A stretch of 64,000 nt of DNA from an uncultured Bacteroides sp. GTDB lineage: Bacteria > Bacteroidota > Bacteroidia > Bacteroidales > Bacteroidaceae. Below are positions 35,935-43,971 of the stretch, in pieces. The DNA is taken from the NCBI GenBank assembly GCA_949289295.1, contig CASENM010000027.1, positions 100,823 through 164,822 of the forward strand, in the 5' to 3' direction. Positions within the stretch are counted from its first letter, which is position 1; the number at the start of each line of letters is the position of its first letter. The translations under genes and the position numbers were made by a program. Below the pieces are notes generated by a model that made no database searches, was not told where the DNA came from, and worked only from the letters and a program-made list of their open reading frames with translations.

Positions 35935-36312
35935 ATGTATTTATTATTAGTTGTACTATTGGTTCTTGCAGCTGTGCTGATGTGCTTTGTCGTATTGGTT
36001 CAGAATTCTAAAGGAGGAGGGCTTTCTTCTGCTTTTGCCTCTTCAAATCAGATTATGGGGGTGCGTAAAACTACGGATTTTATAGAGAAGCTGACTTGGG
36101 GGCTGGCTGTTTTTATGGTTGTCGTAAGCGTAGCCGCTTCGTATGTGATTCCAACGCAGTCGGTCGGCTCTTCCGTGATAATGGAGCGTGCCGTGAAAGA
36201 GCAGTCGACGAACCCGTTGAACGCACCGGCCGGTTTTGCCGCTCCGCAGAGTAATGAAGATGCGGCTGCAACATCTGCTCCCGCTGCAAACGATTCTGCT
36301 GCACAGAAATAA
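35935..36312 (+). CDS. secG: preprotein translocase subunit SecG
   Basis: Small SecYEG-associated membrane protein of 125 residues with two transmembrane helices (about 2-22 and 54-75). The conserved cytoplasmic loop VLVQNSKGGGLSSAF joins them, and an Ala/Pro-rich tail follows. It lies 5 bp after the TPR gene and ends the operon; a strong terminator follows at 36375-36420. Confidence 0.95.
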   Translation: MYLLLVVLLVLAAVLMCFVVLVQNSKGGGLSSAFASSNQIMGVRKTTDFIEKLTWGLAVFMVVVSVAASYVIPTQSVGSSVIMERAVKEQSTNPLNAPAGFAAPQSNEDAAATSAPAANDSAAQK

Positions 36313-36374
36313 TCAGATAGTTCCGGAGGTGCAGTTCTCCTGTCGGTACGGGACAATGTGCACTCTTTTTTGAG

Positions 36375-36420
36375 AGACAACGGACATGTAACTCTGACTT
36401 CCGTTACACGTTCGTTGTCT
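36375..36420 (+). terminator. terminator of the lptE-secG operon
   Basis: An 18-bp stem (36375-36392 with 36403-36420, two wobble positions) with a 10-nt loop, followed by TTTTTTCTG. Confidence 0.88.
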
Positions 36421-36459
36421 TTTTTCTGTTTTTATAGGTATCAATTTTAAAGAGTTTCT

Positions 36460-37641
36460 ATGGAAGTGCAATCAAAAAATCGGATTTTGGCAGTAGATGC
36501 CTTGCGTGGGTTTGCCGTGATGGGCATCATCTTGCTGCATAATGTAGAGCATTTCAATTTTTATTCTTTTCCCGAAGCCTCTTCATCTGTCATGAAATCA
36601 CTCGACAGTTCGTTGTGGGACATGCTTTTCTTCTCTTTTTCCGGAAAAGCATACGCTGTTTTTGCCCTTTTGTTTGGCTTTACATTTTATCTGCAGAGCC
36701 AGAGTGCGGCAAAAAGAGGTGAGGATTTCAAGAACCGGTATATGTGGAGACTGTTGCTGCTGTTGGGGTTTGGCTTTATCAATTCATTGTTCTTCCCCGG
36801 TGAGATTCTGGTGCTGTATGCTATACTTGGTTTTGTCTTGGTGCCGGTGCGCCATTGGTCGGATCGGAATCTGTTTGTGCTGGCTGTAATTCTGATGTTG
36901 CAGCCTCTGGACTGGATAAAGGTAGGGCTGGGACTGCTTGACCCTTCGTATGCTCCCAAACAGATGATTTATTCGTTGGGCGACGTTTATCCGCAGTTGG
37001 GAGGACATTCGTTTTGGGAAATGGTGAAAGTGAATTTTGTGACAGGGCAGTTGGCCAGCCTTAACTGGGCGTGGTGCTACGGACGTGTGTTCCAGACCTG
37101 TTCGTTGTTTATGTTGGGAATGTTGCTTGGGCGCAGGGGATTTTTCCGTTTCTCCACTTCTGAAGAGCGCAGGCGTTCGGGCCGCTTTTGGATTCGTATG
37201 CTCTGCATCTCGCTTCCTCTGGCAGTTGTCCTGTATTATTTTAAAGGATTTGTTTTTACGTGCGTCAGTCAGAAGTTGGTATTGGAAAGCCTGCAAACTA
37301 TCTTGAATTCATGGTATAATTTGTTTTTCATGTTTTCAATGGCAGCTGCCTTTTTGTTGCTTTATTGGGTGAACGGAGGAAAAGTGCAGCGTATTCTGGC
37401 TCCTTACGGGCAGATGAGCCTGACGGATTACATCACCCAGTCCGTAATCGGCAGTTTCCTTTATTTCGGTTATGGACTGGAGCTTCACAAAGTGTGCGGC
37501 ACCACTTTCAGTCTGTTGATAGGAATCGGTTTTCTGGTGCTTCAGATTGCTTTTTCCCATTGGTGGTTCCGGCATTTCAGGCGAGGGCCGCTGGAAACTG
37601 TCTGGCATAAGCTTACATGGATGAACTTAAAAAATAAATGA
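36460..37641 (+). CDS. DUF418 family membrane protein (YeiB-like)
   Basis: A 393-residue protein with about ten transmembrane helices. It opens with ILAVDALRGFAVMGIILLHN, the usual start of DUF418/acyltransferase-3-like proteins, and has the C-terminal block PYGQMSLTDYITQSVIGSFLY typical of DUF418. The family resembles membrane O-acyltransferases, but the substrate is unknown. Its stop overlaps the start of a 64-residue membrane protein (ATGA), so the two are coupled. Confidence 0.87.
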   Translation: MEVQSKNRILAVDALRGFAVMGIILLHNVEHFNFYSFPEASSSVMKSLDSSLWDMLFFSFSGKAYAVFALLFGFTFYLQSQSAAKRGEDFKNRYMWRLLLLLGFGFINSLFFPGEILVLYAILGFVLVPVRHWSDRNLFVLAVILMLQPLDWIKVGLGLLDPSYAPKQMIYSLGDVYPQLGGHSFWEMVKVNFVTGQLASLNWAWCYGRVFQTCSLFMLGMLLGRRGFFRFSTSEERRRSGRFWIRMLCISLPLAVVLYYFKGFVFTCVSQKLVLESLQTILNSWYNLFFMFSMAAAFLLLYWVNGGKVQRILAPYGQMSLTDYITQSVIGSFLYFGYGLELHKVCGTTFSLLIGIGFLVLQIAFSHWWFRHFRRGPLETVWHKLTWMNLKNK

Positions 37642-37832
37642 ATATGATAAAAGGAATGTTTTCTCATTCGAGCATATTGGGCATGGTGGTTGATGTGTGT
37701 GCCCTGTTGTGTATTTATATGTTGTGGGATTCGGAAAATACCGCATTGACCGTAGCATTTGTCGTGTGGGGACTGGTTGTAGCGGTCGATTTTATTCTTG
37801 CCGTTTACAGGCTGGTGTTCAAGCGGAGTTAA
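37638..37832 (+). CDS. small two-helix membrane protein coupled to DUF418 gene
   Basis: A 64-residue protein with two hydrophobic segments (about 12-30 and 36-58) and a basic C-terminal tail FKRS. No family is recognised. The 4-bp overlap with the DUF418 gene argues that it is really translated and may be a partner subunit. It could start at M1 or M3. Confidence 0.65.
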   Translation: MNMIKGMFSHSSILGMVVDVCALLCIYMLWDSENTALTVAFVVWGLVVAVDFILAVYRLVFKRS

Positions 37833-37861
37833 GTGAATGTCTGATATTTTCAGAAATAAAA

Positions 37862-37904
37862 GAGGCTGTCCCCAAATAGAAAGCTATAAATCGGGAACAG
37901 CCTC
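37862..37904. terminator. bidirectional terminator, AGGCTGT-stem type
   Basis: 12-bp stem GAGGCTGTCCCC (37862-37873) with GGGAACAGCCTC (37893-37904), one wobble, 19-nt loop. An A-rich flank on the left and TTG on the right make it better on the minus strand, where it ends rubrerythrin transcription. Confidence 0.8.
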
Positions 37905-37926
37905 TTGTTGATTCTCCTTTTACGGA

Positions 37927-38478
37927 TTATTTCTTGAAATATCTGTTGTACAGACCTTCAAAGCCTTTACCGTGGCGAGCTTCGTCTTTTGCCATTTCGT
38001 GAACAGTGTCATGGATGGCATCCAGATTCAGTTGTTTTGCACGGGTGGCGATACGTTTCTTGTCTTCGCAAGCACCTGCTTCAGCATTCATGCGTTTTTC
38101 CAGATTGGTCTTGGTGTCCCATACGCAGTCACCCAGCAGTTCTGCAAATTTTGAAGCATGTTCAGCTTCTTCCCATGCATAACGCTTGAAAGCTTCTGCT
38201 ACTTCAGGATAGCCTTCCCGGTCAGCCTGACGGCTCATGGCCAGATACATGCCGACTTCAGTACATTCTCCCATGAAATGGTTGTTCAAATCTTTGATCA
38301 TTTCTTCGTCACAACCTTTTGCAACGCCGATTACATGTTCATCAGCAAAAGCCAGTCCATTGCCGGTTTCTTCCATTTCTTTGAATTTTGAAGCCGGAGC
38401 TTTGCACAACGGGCATTTTTCAGGAGCTGTTTCACCTTCATAGATGTAACCACATACAGTACAGATAAATTTTTTCAT
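37927..38478 (-). CDS. rubrerythrin, reverse domain order (N-terminal rubredoxin)
   Basis: Non-haem iron peroxidase of anaerobes, 183 residues. The rubredoxin domain is at the N-terminus (C6/C9 in CTVCGY and C22/C25 in CPLC), followed by a ferritin-like diiron domain (about 55-180) with [11 protein letters not shown] and [13 protein letters not shown]. This is the reverse of the classical order and is like the fast-acting reverse rubrerythrins of clostridia. It probably removes hydrogen peroxide using NADH-derived electrons. It lies 52 bp downstream of perR on the same strand. Confidence 0.93.
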   Translation of the reverse strand: MKKFICTVCGYIYEGETAPEKCPLCKAPASKFKEMEETGNGLAFADEHVIGVAKGCDEEMIKDLNNHFMGECTEVGMYLAMSRQADREGYPEVAEAFKRYAWEEAEHASKFAELLGDCVWDTKTNLEKRMNAEAGACEDKKRIATRAKQLNLDAIHDTVHEMAKDEARHGKGFEGLYNRYFKK

Positions 38479-38530
38479 ACTCTTTAAAGTTTAAGTTATT
38501 AGTTTATGTTGTTGATTAGTTGAAATCTTT

Positions 38531-38959
38531 TCAATTGTTGTTTTCCGATTCCTTTGCACATTCCGGACATGTTCCTTTGTAGTAGTGATGAATTTCATCC
38601 AATATGAATCCCTCATGGTTCAGTTCCTTGATCTCCATGTCGTTTTCTTTCATCGGAATGTCAAATATTTTTCCACACGACCGGCAGAGAAAGTGTGCGT
38701 GTAAGCTTGTGTTTCCATCAAAGCAAGCATTACGTTCGTCAATTGTCAGCATTTTGGCGGCTCCGTGTTCAACAAAAAGCTTCAGTGTGTTGTAAACTGT
38801 CGTTTTTGAAAGAGTCGGGATTTCCTTGCATAGAGCCATGTATATTTCATCGATACATGGGTGCGTGTCGTGCTTGAGCAAATAGTCCATAATTGCAATG
38901 CGTTGTACGGATGGCTTGATATGGCAGTTAGCCAAATATTCGTAAACGTTCATTTTCAT
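38531..38959 (-). CDS. perR: Fur-family peroxide regulator PerR
   Basis: A 142-residue Fur-family repressor. The DNA-binding domain (1-80) has KPSVQRIAIMDYLL and the recognition helix TLSKTTVYNTLKLF. The metal domain has HAHFLC and two CxxC pairs (C92/C95, C131/C134) for the structural zinc. I prefer PerR over Fur or Zur because rubrerythrin follows directly and a PerR-box-like palindrome overlaps its own promoter (38975-38989). Starts at ATG 38959 or ATG 38953 are both possible. Confidence 0.87.
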   Translation of the reverse strand: MKMNVYEYLANCHIKPSVQRIAIMDYLLKHDTHPCIDEIYMALCKEIPTLSKTTVYNTLKLFVEHGAAKMLTIDERNACFDGNTSLHAHFLCRSCGKIFDIPMKENDMEIKELNHEGFILDEIHHYYKGTCPECAKESENNN

Positions 38960-38974
38960 CTTTCAATTATGTAA

Positions 38975-38989
38975 TTATTACAATTATAA
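38975..38989 (-). promoter_or_regulatory. PerR-box-like operator
   Basis: On the minus strand TTATAATTGTAATAA, a 7-1-7 palindrome that differs from the Bacillus PerR box (TTATAATNATTATAA) at two positions. It lies 10-24 bp downstream of the -7 box, over or just after the expected transcription start, a position suited to repression. Confidence 0.65.
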
Positions 38990-38998
38990 TTTCATTAG

Positions 38999-39029
38999 CA
39001 AATGTAGGAAGATATATTTTACTGACAAA
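38999..39029 (-). promoter_or_regulatory. promoter of perR-rubrerythrin
   Basis: On the minus strand: -33 TTTG at 39026-39029, 19-nt spacer, -7 TACATTTG at 38999-39006. The full consensus is met. Confidence 0.85.
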
Positions 39030-39301
39030 ACTTACTCTCTTTATTTTTGTTTTTTTTACCATTGGGCCTTTCTGTCTTAAAATGGTGGATGGCATTGTTA
39101 CATTTGTGTTACAATGAGGGGCTGTGTTCGCTGAAAACATTCTGCTATTCTTTTTCCATATTCGAATAATATGTAAATTTGCATTCAAACGGACAAAGCT
39201 GGAAAATGTTCTGGGATGCGGTTCATTCTGTTTGGCTCAAAAAGCACTTCATTATTATTGTATAAACTAATTAGCTCATTTATTATATTATATAGAAGAC
39301 A

Positions 39302-41239
39302 ATGAAATACGGTTTTGTAAAAGTGGCGGCGGCTGTTCCTGCAGTAAAAGTAGCCGACTGCCGGTTCAATGCTCAGCAAGCCGAAAATCAGATTGTTGTG
39401 GCTGATGGAAAAGGTGTGCAGATTATAGCTTTTCCTGAATTGAATCTGACGGGGTATTCATGCGGTGACCTGTTTGCCCAGTCACTGTTGCTGGAGCAGG
39501 CGGAGTTTGCTTTGATGCAGATTATGAACAACACCCGTCAGCTCGATATCATTTCGATTGTGGGTATGCCTGTAGTGGCGGGGCCGGTGCTCATGAATTG
39601 TGCAGTCGTGTTCCAGAAAGGGAAAATATTAGGAGTCGTTCCGAAAACATATTTGCCTAATTACAAAGAGTTTTATGAGCAGAGATGGTTTGCTTCGGCA
39701 TCTACTCTTCCGGCAAACATGACTGTGCGTCTGTGTGGCCAGGTAGTTCCGCTGACAACGAACATTCTGTTCGATACGCCCGATGTTTGCTTTGGAGTAG
39801 AGATTTGTGAGGATGTATGGGCACCTATCCCTCCAAGTTCGACATTGGCACTGAAGGGGGCGGAAATCATTTTCAATATTTCCGCCGATACGGAAAATAT
39901 CAGCAAGCATCAGTATCTCCGTTCGTTGTTGGCACAACAGTCGGCACGTTGTCTGGCAGGATATGTATTTTCTTCGTGTGGTTTCGGCGAGTCGACTACG
40001 GATGTTGTGTTTGCGGGTAACGGACTGATTTATGAGAACGGCAACTTGCTGGCGGCTTCCGAGCGTTTCTCGTTCAAGGAGCAGATGGTAGTGAGTGAGA
40101 TAGACGTGGAGCGTCTGCGTGGCGAGAGACTGGTGAACACCACTTTTGCGGCAAGCATACAGGCGCATACTCCGGCTCCGGCATTGAGAGTGGCGAGCGA
40201 GCTTGTAGTTTCACGCGATTTGACGCTGACCCGTCAGATAGACGCACATCCGTTTGTGCCGTCGGGCAACGAGCAGCTTGATGCCCGCTGCGAGGAAATT
40301 TTCTCCATTCAGGTGGCAGGTTTGGCCAAACGTCTGGTGCATACAGGCTGTCAGACAGTGGTGGTCGGTATTTCGGGCGGACTGGATTCTACGCTGGCTC
40401 TTCTGGTCTGCGTGAAAACATTCGATAAGTTGGGGTTGTCCCGAAAAGGAATCATTGGCATTACAATGCCCGGATTCGGTACGACTGACCGCACATATAA
40501 CAACGCTCTTTCACTGATGGCATCGTTGCAGGTCACTGCCGAAGAAATCAGTATCAAGGCGGCTTGTATCCAGCATTTTCAGGATATCGGCCAGGATATG
40601 TCTGTCCATGACGTGACGTATGAGAACGGACAGGCCCGCGAACGTACACAGATACTTATGGATTATGCCAACAAGGTGGGCGGTCTGGTAATCGGTACGG
40701 GTGATCTTTCCGAACTGGCTTTGGGATGGGCTACGTATAACGGCGACCACATGTCCATGTATGGTGTCAATGCCAGCATTCCCAAAACGTTGGTGCGTTA
40801 TCTGGTCAGCTGGGTGGCGCAGACTGGGGTTGACACTTTGTCGCGCAACACGTTGCTTGATATCATAGACACGCCTATAAGTCCGGAACTTATTCCAGCG
40901 GATGAGAGCGGAAACATCAAGCAGAAAACGGAAGATCTGGTGGGACCTTATGAGTTGCACGACTTTTTCCTCTATTATTTTTTGCGTTTCGGAACCCGTC
41001 CGTCCAAGATATTCTATTTGGCTGAAATTGCTTTCAAGGGGGTGTATGACAGTACGACCATCAAAAAGTGGCTTACCACGTTTTTCCGTCGTTTCTTTTC
41101 CCAGCAGTTCAAGCGATCCTGTCTGCCGGACGGACCGAAAGTCGGTTCTGTGTCATTGAGCCCCCGCGGCGATTGGCGTATGCCGAGCGATGCGAGTCCG
41201 GCTATGTGGCTGAAAGAATGTGAAGAGCTGCAGGGGTAA
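39302..41239 (+). CDS. nadE: glutamine-dependent NAD+ synthetase
   Basis: Two-domain enzyme for the last step of NAD synthesis. The N-terminal nitrilase-type glutaminase (about 1-290) has the catalytic triad E46 (FPELNLTGY), K115 (PKTYLPNYKEF) and C169 (GVEICEDVW). The C-terminal synthetase (about 325-645) has the ATP-pyrophosphatase motif GISGGLDSTLAL. The 645-residue length fits the long form. A -7 box TAAATTTG at 39174-39181 with a T-rich -33 region would give a leader of about 115 nt; I see no riboswitch fold there. Confidence 0.96.
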   Translation: MKYGFVKVAAAVPAVKVADCRFNAQQAENQIVVADGKGVQIIAFPELNLTGYSCGDLFAQSLLLEQAEFALMQIMNNTRQLDIISIVGMPVVAGPVLMNCAVVFQKGKILGVVPKTYLPNYKEFYEQRWFASASTLPANMTVRLCGQVVPLTTNILFDTPDVCFGVEICEDVWAPIPPSSTLALKGAEIIFNISADTENISKHQYLRSLLAQQSARCLAGYVFSSCGFGESTTDVVFAGNGLIYENGNLLAASERFSFKEQMVVSEIDVERLRGERLVNTTFAASIQAHTPAPALRVASELVVSRDLTLTRQIDAHPFVPSGNEQLDARCEEIFSIQVAGLAKRLVHTGCQTVVVGISGGLDSTLALLVCVKTFDKLGLSRKGIIGITMPGFGTTDRTYNNALSLMASLQVTAEEISIKAACIQHFQDIGQDMSVHDVTYENGQARERTQILMDYANKVGGLVIGTGDLSELALGWATYNGDHMSMYGVNASIPKTLVRYLVSWVAQTGVDTLSRNTLLDIIDTPISPELIPADESGNIKQKTEDLVGPYELHDFFLYYFLRFGTRPSKIFYLAEIAFKGVYDSTTIKKWLTTFFRRFFSQQFKRSCLPDGPKVGSVSLSPRGDWRMPSDASPAMWLKECEELQG

Positions 41240-41260
41240 TTGCCTGTCAAAAAACGATGC

Positions 41261-41328
41261 CATCATCAAAGTGAAGAATCTCAAAAACATAAGCTGATGC
41301 ACACGAGAGATTCTTCACTTTGATGATG
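41261..41328. repeat. hairpin element with conserved loop, copy 2
   Basis: Perfect 22-bp stem, 41261-41282 with 41307-41328, and a 24-nt loop AAAAACATAAGCTGATGCAC plus ACGA. The loop and the base of the stem (AATCTC/GAGATT) resemble the copy at 30199-30256. It lies between the convergent nadE and hydrolase genes and could also terminate both. Confidence 0.8.
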
Positions 41329-41361
41329 ACAGGATGTCTTGTCAATTTTATGTGAACCTTT

Positions 41362-42309
41362 TTATTTCAGGAATTTTGTGACAAATTTTTTGACTTTCTC
41401 CGTATATTCTTTCGGATAATTCCGGTATGACACGGCATGTTCCGTGTTAGGGACTATCCAAAGCTCTTTGGGTTCTGTTTTGGCTTCATAGAGTGGGTAG
41501 ACCATCCATGTAGGGACATAATCGTCGTCGGCTCCGTGGATGAACATCATCGGCTTTTGGCATTTTGCCACCTGTTTCAGTGCCGATGCTTCCTGGAAAT
41601 TCCATCCGTACTTCAAGTCGCACAGCCAGCTTGCCGTATAAAGCAACGGAAAGGGGGGGAGTCCGAATTGTGAGTCGAGTTCTTTCTTGAACTCATCCCA
41701 TACACTGGTATATCCGCAGTCATCCACAAAACAGTCTACATAGTCGGGAAGTGTCTCGCCGGAAACCATCATGGTTGTCGCTCCTCCCATTGAAACGCCG
41801 TGGACTACCATTCTGAGAGAATCGCCGAAAAGCGAAGGGGCGATGTCTATCCATTGTTTCACGTCTATCCTGTCCAGCCACCCCATTTGTATGGCTTTGC
41901 CCTCGCTCTGTCCGGCTGCACGCAGATCGGGAAGAAGGATGTTGAAATTCAGCGAATGGTTGTACATGTATCCTATGGGAAGCATACTCGTTGCCTGGTC
42001 TCCGTATCCGTGGATTAGGAGAGCGGTTTTCCGTGTCGGCTTGTCTGCATACGAATAGAATGCATGGAGTCTGATTCCGTCGGGTGCGGTGATGAATGTA
42101 TCCTTGAGAGCTTTGTGTATTTGCAGGCTGTCAATCCAGGAAGTGATGAACGGATAGTTTCCGCATTCTTTGCTGATGGCTGTCTGCCAATCAAATTTCG
42201 GGCGTTCCGGCCGTAATGCGTAGTCTATCAGATAAAAGCTTCCTCCTGTAATGAGCCCTCCCAATATCAGAAGGATGAGGCAGATTCCTGCCGTCAGTTT
42301 TTTTTTCAT
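41362..42309 (-). CDS. membrane-anchored alpha/beta hydrolase
   Basis: A 315-residue protein with an N-terminal membrane anchor or uncleaved signal (residues 6-27), then an alpha/beta-hydrolase domain. Features are LIHGYGDQATSM (oxyanion region), the nucleophile elbow HGVSMGGATT, an acidic residue in GADDDYVP, and His in NTEHAVSY. It acts outside the cytoplasm on an unknown ester or peptide. The start ATG 42309 (MKKKLTAG) lies 19 bp after aroE; the longer open frame overlaps aroE. It is not a good MenH candidate because of the membrane anchor. Confidence 0.85.
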   Translation of the reverse strand: MKKKLTAGICLILLILGGLITGGSFYLIDYALRPERPKFDWQTAISKECGNYPFITSWIDSLQIHKALKDTFITAPDGIRLHAFYSYADKPTRKTALLIHGYGDQATSMLPIGYMYNHSLNFNILLPDLRAAGQSEGKAIQMGWLDRIDVKQWIDIAPSLFGDSLRMVVHGVSMGGATTMMVSGETLPDYVDCFVDDCGYTSVWDEFKKELDSQFGLPPFPLLYTASWLCDLKYGWNFQEASALKQVAKCQKPMMFIHGADDDYVPTWMVYPLYEAKTEPKELWIVPNTEHAVSYRNYPKEYTEKVKKFVTKFLK

Positions 42310-42328
42310 AAAGCAGGTTCTGTTTTTG

Positions 42329-43072
42329 TTATCCGTTCCAGATGTCCCATGAGGCAAAGGCCTGAAGCAGCAGCATCTCGAGTCCGTTTTTGACGATGGC
42401 TCCCTGGTCGGCCCCTTTTTTCATGAAGAGCGTCGTGTTGGGGTTATACAGCAAATCATACAGCAGATGTTGGGGAGTCAGAAGGTGGTATGGAATGTCC
42501 GGGCATTTGTCGGCCAGCGGATACATGCCAACGGGCGTACAGTTTATGATGACTTTATATTCGTCCATGACTTGGGGCGTGAGCTCTTCGTAGGTGACAG
42601 TTGAATCATTGTGCTTGTTGCGCGACACGAAGAGCGTATCGAGTCCGAGTTCGACGCATCCTTGGCGGATAGCTTTTGACGCTCCCCCTGTGCCGAGAAT
42701 CAACGCTTTCTTATGGTAGGGTTCCAGAAGCGGCTCTATGGAGCGGGTGAATCCGATGATGTCAGAATTATATCCTGTCAGTCTGACTTTTCCTTTCACG
42801 TGTTCGATTCTGATGACATTGACAGCCCCGATGGAGGCAGCCACATCGTCCACTTTGTCCAGATACGACATGACCTTTTCTTTATAAGGAATGGTGACAT
42901 TCAGACCGGCCAGGTCAGGATTGCCAGAAATCACTTTGGGAAAGTCTTCGATGGTTGGAATTTCAAAGTTGATGTATTCAGCGTTGATGTTCTCAGACTG
43001 GAATTTTTCGTTGAAAAAATTCCTTGAAAAAGAATGTCCGAGCGGGTAGCCGATTAAACCGTATTTTTTCAT
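42329..43072 (-). CDS. aroE: shikimate dehydrogenase
   Basis: NADPH enzyme that reduces 3-dehydroshikimate in the chorismate pathway. The 247-residue protein has the shikimate-binding start GYPLGHSFS, the catalytic lysine K64 in NVTIPYKEKV, TGYNSDIIGF (catalytic Asp), and the dinucleotide motif LGTGGASKAI. The C-terminal block NGLEMLLLQAFASW is usual. It lies 15 bp after menG. Chorismate also feeds menaquinone, which fits the pairing. Confidence 0.95.
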   Translation of the reverse strand: MKKYGLIGYPLGHSFSRNFFNEKFQSENINAEYINFEIPTIEDFPKVISGNPDLAGLNVTIPYKEKVMSYLDKVDDVAASIGAVNVIRIEHVKGKVRLTGYNSDIIGFTRSIEPLLEPYHKKALILGTGGASKAIRQGCVELGLDTLFVSRNKHNDSTVTYEELTPQVMDEYKVIINCTPVGMYPLADKCPDIPYHLLTPQHLLYDLLYNPNTTLFMKKGADQGAIVKNGLEMLLLQAFASWDIWNG

Positions 43073-43087
43073 AAAAAAGACAATTAA

Positions 43088-43828
43088 TTATTTGGTGGCA
43101 AAATAAAGTGTGCAGATGCCCAGTGTGAGCCGTTTGAACCGGACTTGACTGAATCCTGCCTTGTGAAGGATGCGTTGCATCACTTCGCCTTGCGGAAAAG
43201 CCTTGATGGATTGAGGCAGGTAAGTGTAGGCACTGCGGTCTTTGGAGAGGAGTTTTCCCAAAGAAGGGATGACTATTCTGGAGTAGATGGAATAGAGCTG
43301 TTTCATCGGGAAACGTTCGGGTGTGGAAAGTTCCAGAATGACCAGATGTCCGCTTGGAATGAGTACGCGGTACATTTCTTTCAGCCCACGGTCAAGATCC
43401 TCGAAGTTGCGCACTCCGAAGGCTACGGTGATGGCGTCAAAACGGTTGTCGGGAAAGGAAAGGGAGGTGCAGTCTTCCTTGGCAAACGAGATTTGCCGTT
43501 CAAGTCCCAGCTGTTTCACTTTTTCGCGCCCTACGTTCATCATGCCTTCCGAAATGTCCGTGCCGATCAGTTCGTCGGGGTTGAGCTCCTTGCAGGCTTT
43601 GATGGCGAAGTCACCGGTTCCTGTAGCCACGTCCATGATGTGTTGCGGACGGAACGGCTTCAGCAATGCGATGGCCTTTTTCCTCCAATATTTGTCGATT
43701 CCCCACGACAGCAGATGGTTCAGGTTGTCGTAGGCAGGAGCGATGTGGTCGAACATTTTCTCCACCTGTGCGGCTTTGCTTCCGTCCTTGTCGTAAGGCT
43801 TGATGTTTTCTTGAGGGTAGTGAGGCAT
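43088..43828 (-). CDS. menG: demethylmenaquinone methyltransferase MenG/UbiE
   Basis: SAM-dependent C-methyltransferase for the last step of menaquinone synthesis. The 246-residue protein has the SAM motif [14 protein letters not shown], then [11 protein letters not shown], and the UbiE signature [18 protein letters not shown]. The start is ATG 43828 (MPHYPQEN); a TTG five codons upstream lies in the tandem-repeat tract. It is separated from the main men operon by about 35 kb and sits in a purC-menG-aroE cluster. Confidence 0.96.
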   Translation of the reverse strand: MPHYPQENIKPYDKDGSKAAQVEKMFDHIAPAYDNLNHLLSWGIDKYWRKKAIALLKPFRPQHIMDVATGTGDFAIKACKELNPDELIGTDISEGMMNVGREKVKQLGLERQISFAKEDCTSLSFPDNRFDAITVAFGVRNFEDLDRGLKEMYRVLIPSGHLVILELSTPERFPMKQLYSIYSRIVIPSLGKLLSKDRSAYTYLPQSIKAFPQGEVMQRILHKAGFSQVRFKRLTLGICTLYFATK

Positions 43829-43834
43829 TTTGTT

Positions 43835-43971
43835 AATTAACAATTAACAATTAACAATTAACAATTAATAATGAAGAATTTACAGTTGATGATTGAAAGT
43901 CAACGATTGACAATCAACGTAAAATCAACTATTAATTCTTCATTATTAATTCTTCATTATTAATTCTTCAT
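43835..43971. repeat. tandem-repeat tract between purC and menG
   Basis: From 43835 to 43869 the 7-mer AATTAAC is repeated nearly five times. From 43930 to 43971 a 14-mer, TATTAATTCTTCAT, occurs in three exact copies. The segment 43863-43880 (AATTAATAATGAAGAATT) is the inverse complement of that 14-mer with flanks, so the two tracts can form a long hairpin. The third 14-mer copy ends in the first base of the purC stop codon complement. Confidence 0.9.

Noticed and set aside
39182-39301. A riboswitch in the nadE leader
   Set aside because: The 120-nt leader is AT-rich, and I could find neither the NAD+-II/NMN-type motifs nor any strong stem.
41362-42309. The alpha/beta hydrolase near menG as the missing MenH
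   Set aside because: It has an N-terminal membrane anchor and would act outside the cytoplasm, while MenH is a soluble cytoplasmic enzyme.
43835-43971. The tandem-repeat tract as a CRISPR array
   Set aside because: The units are 7 and 14 bp with no spacers of regular size, and no cas genes lie in the window.
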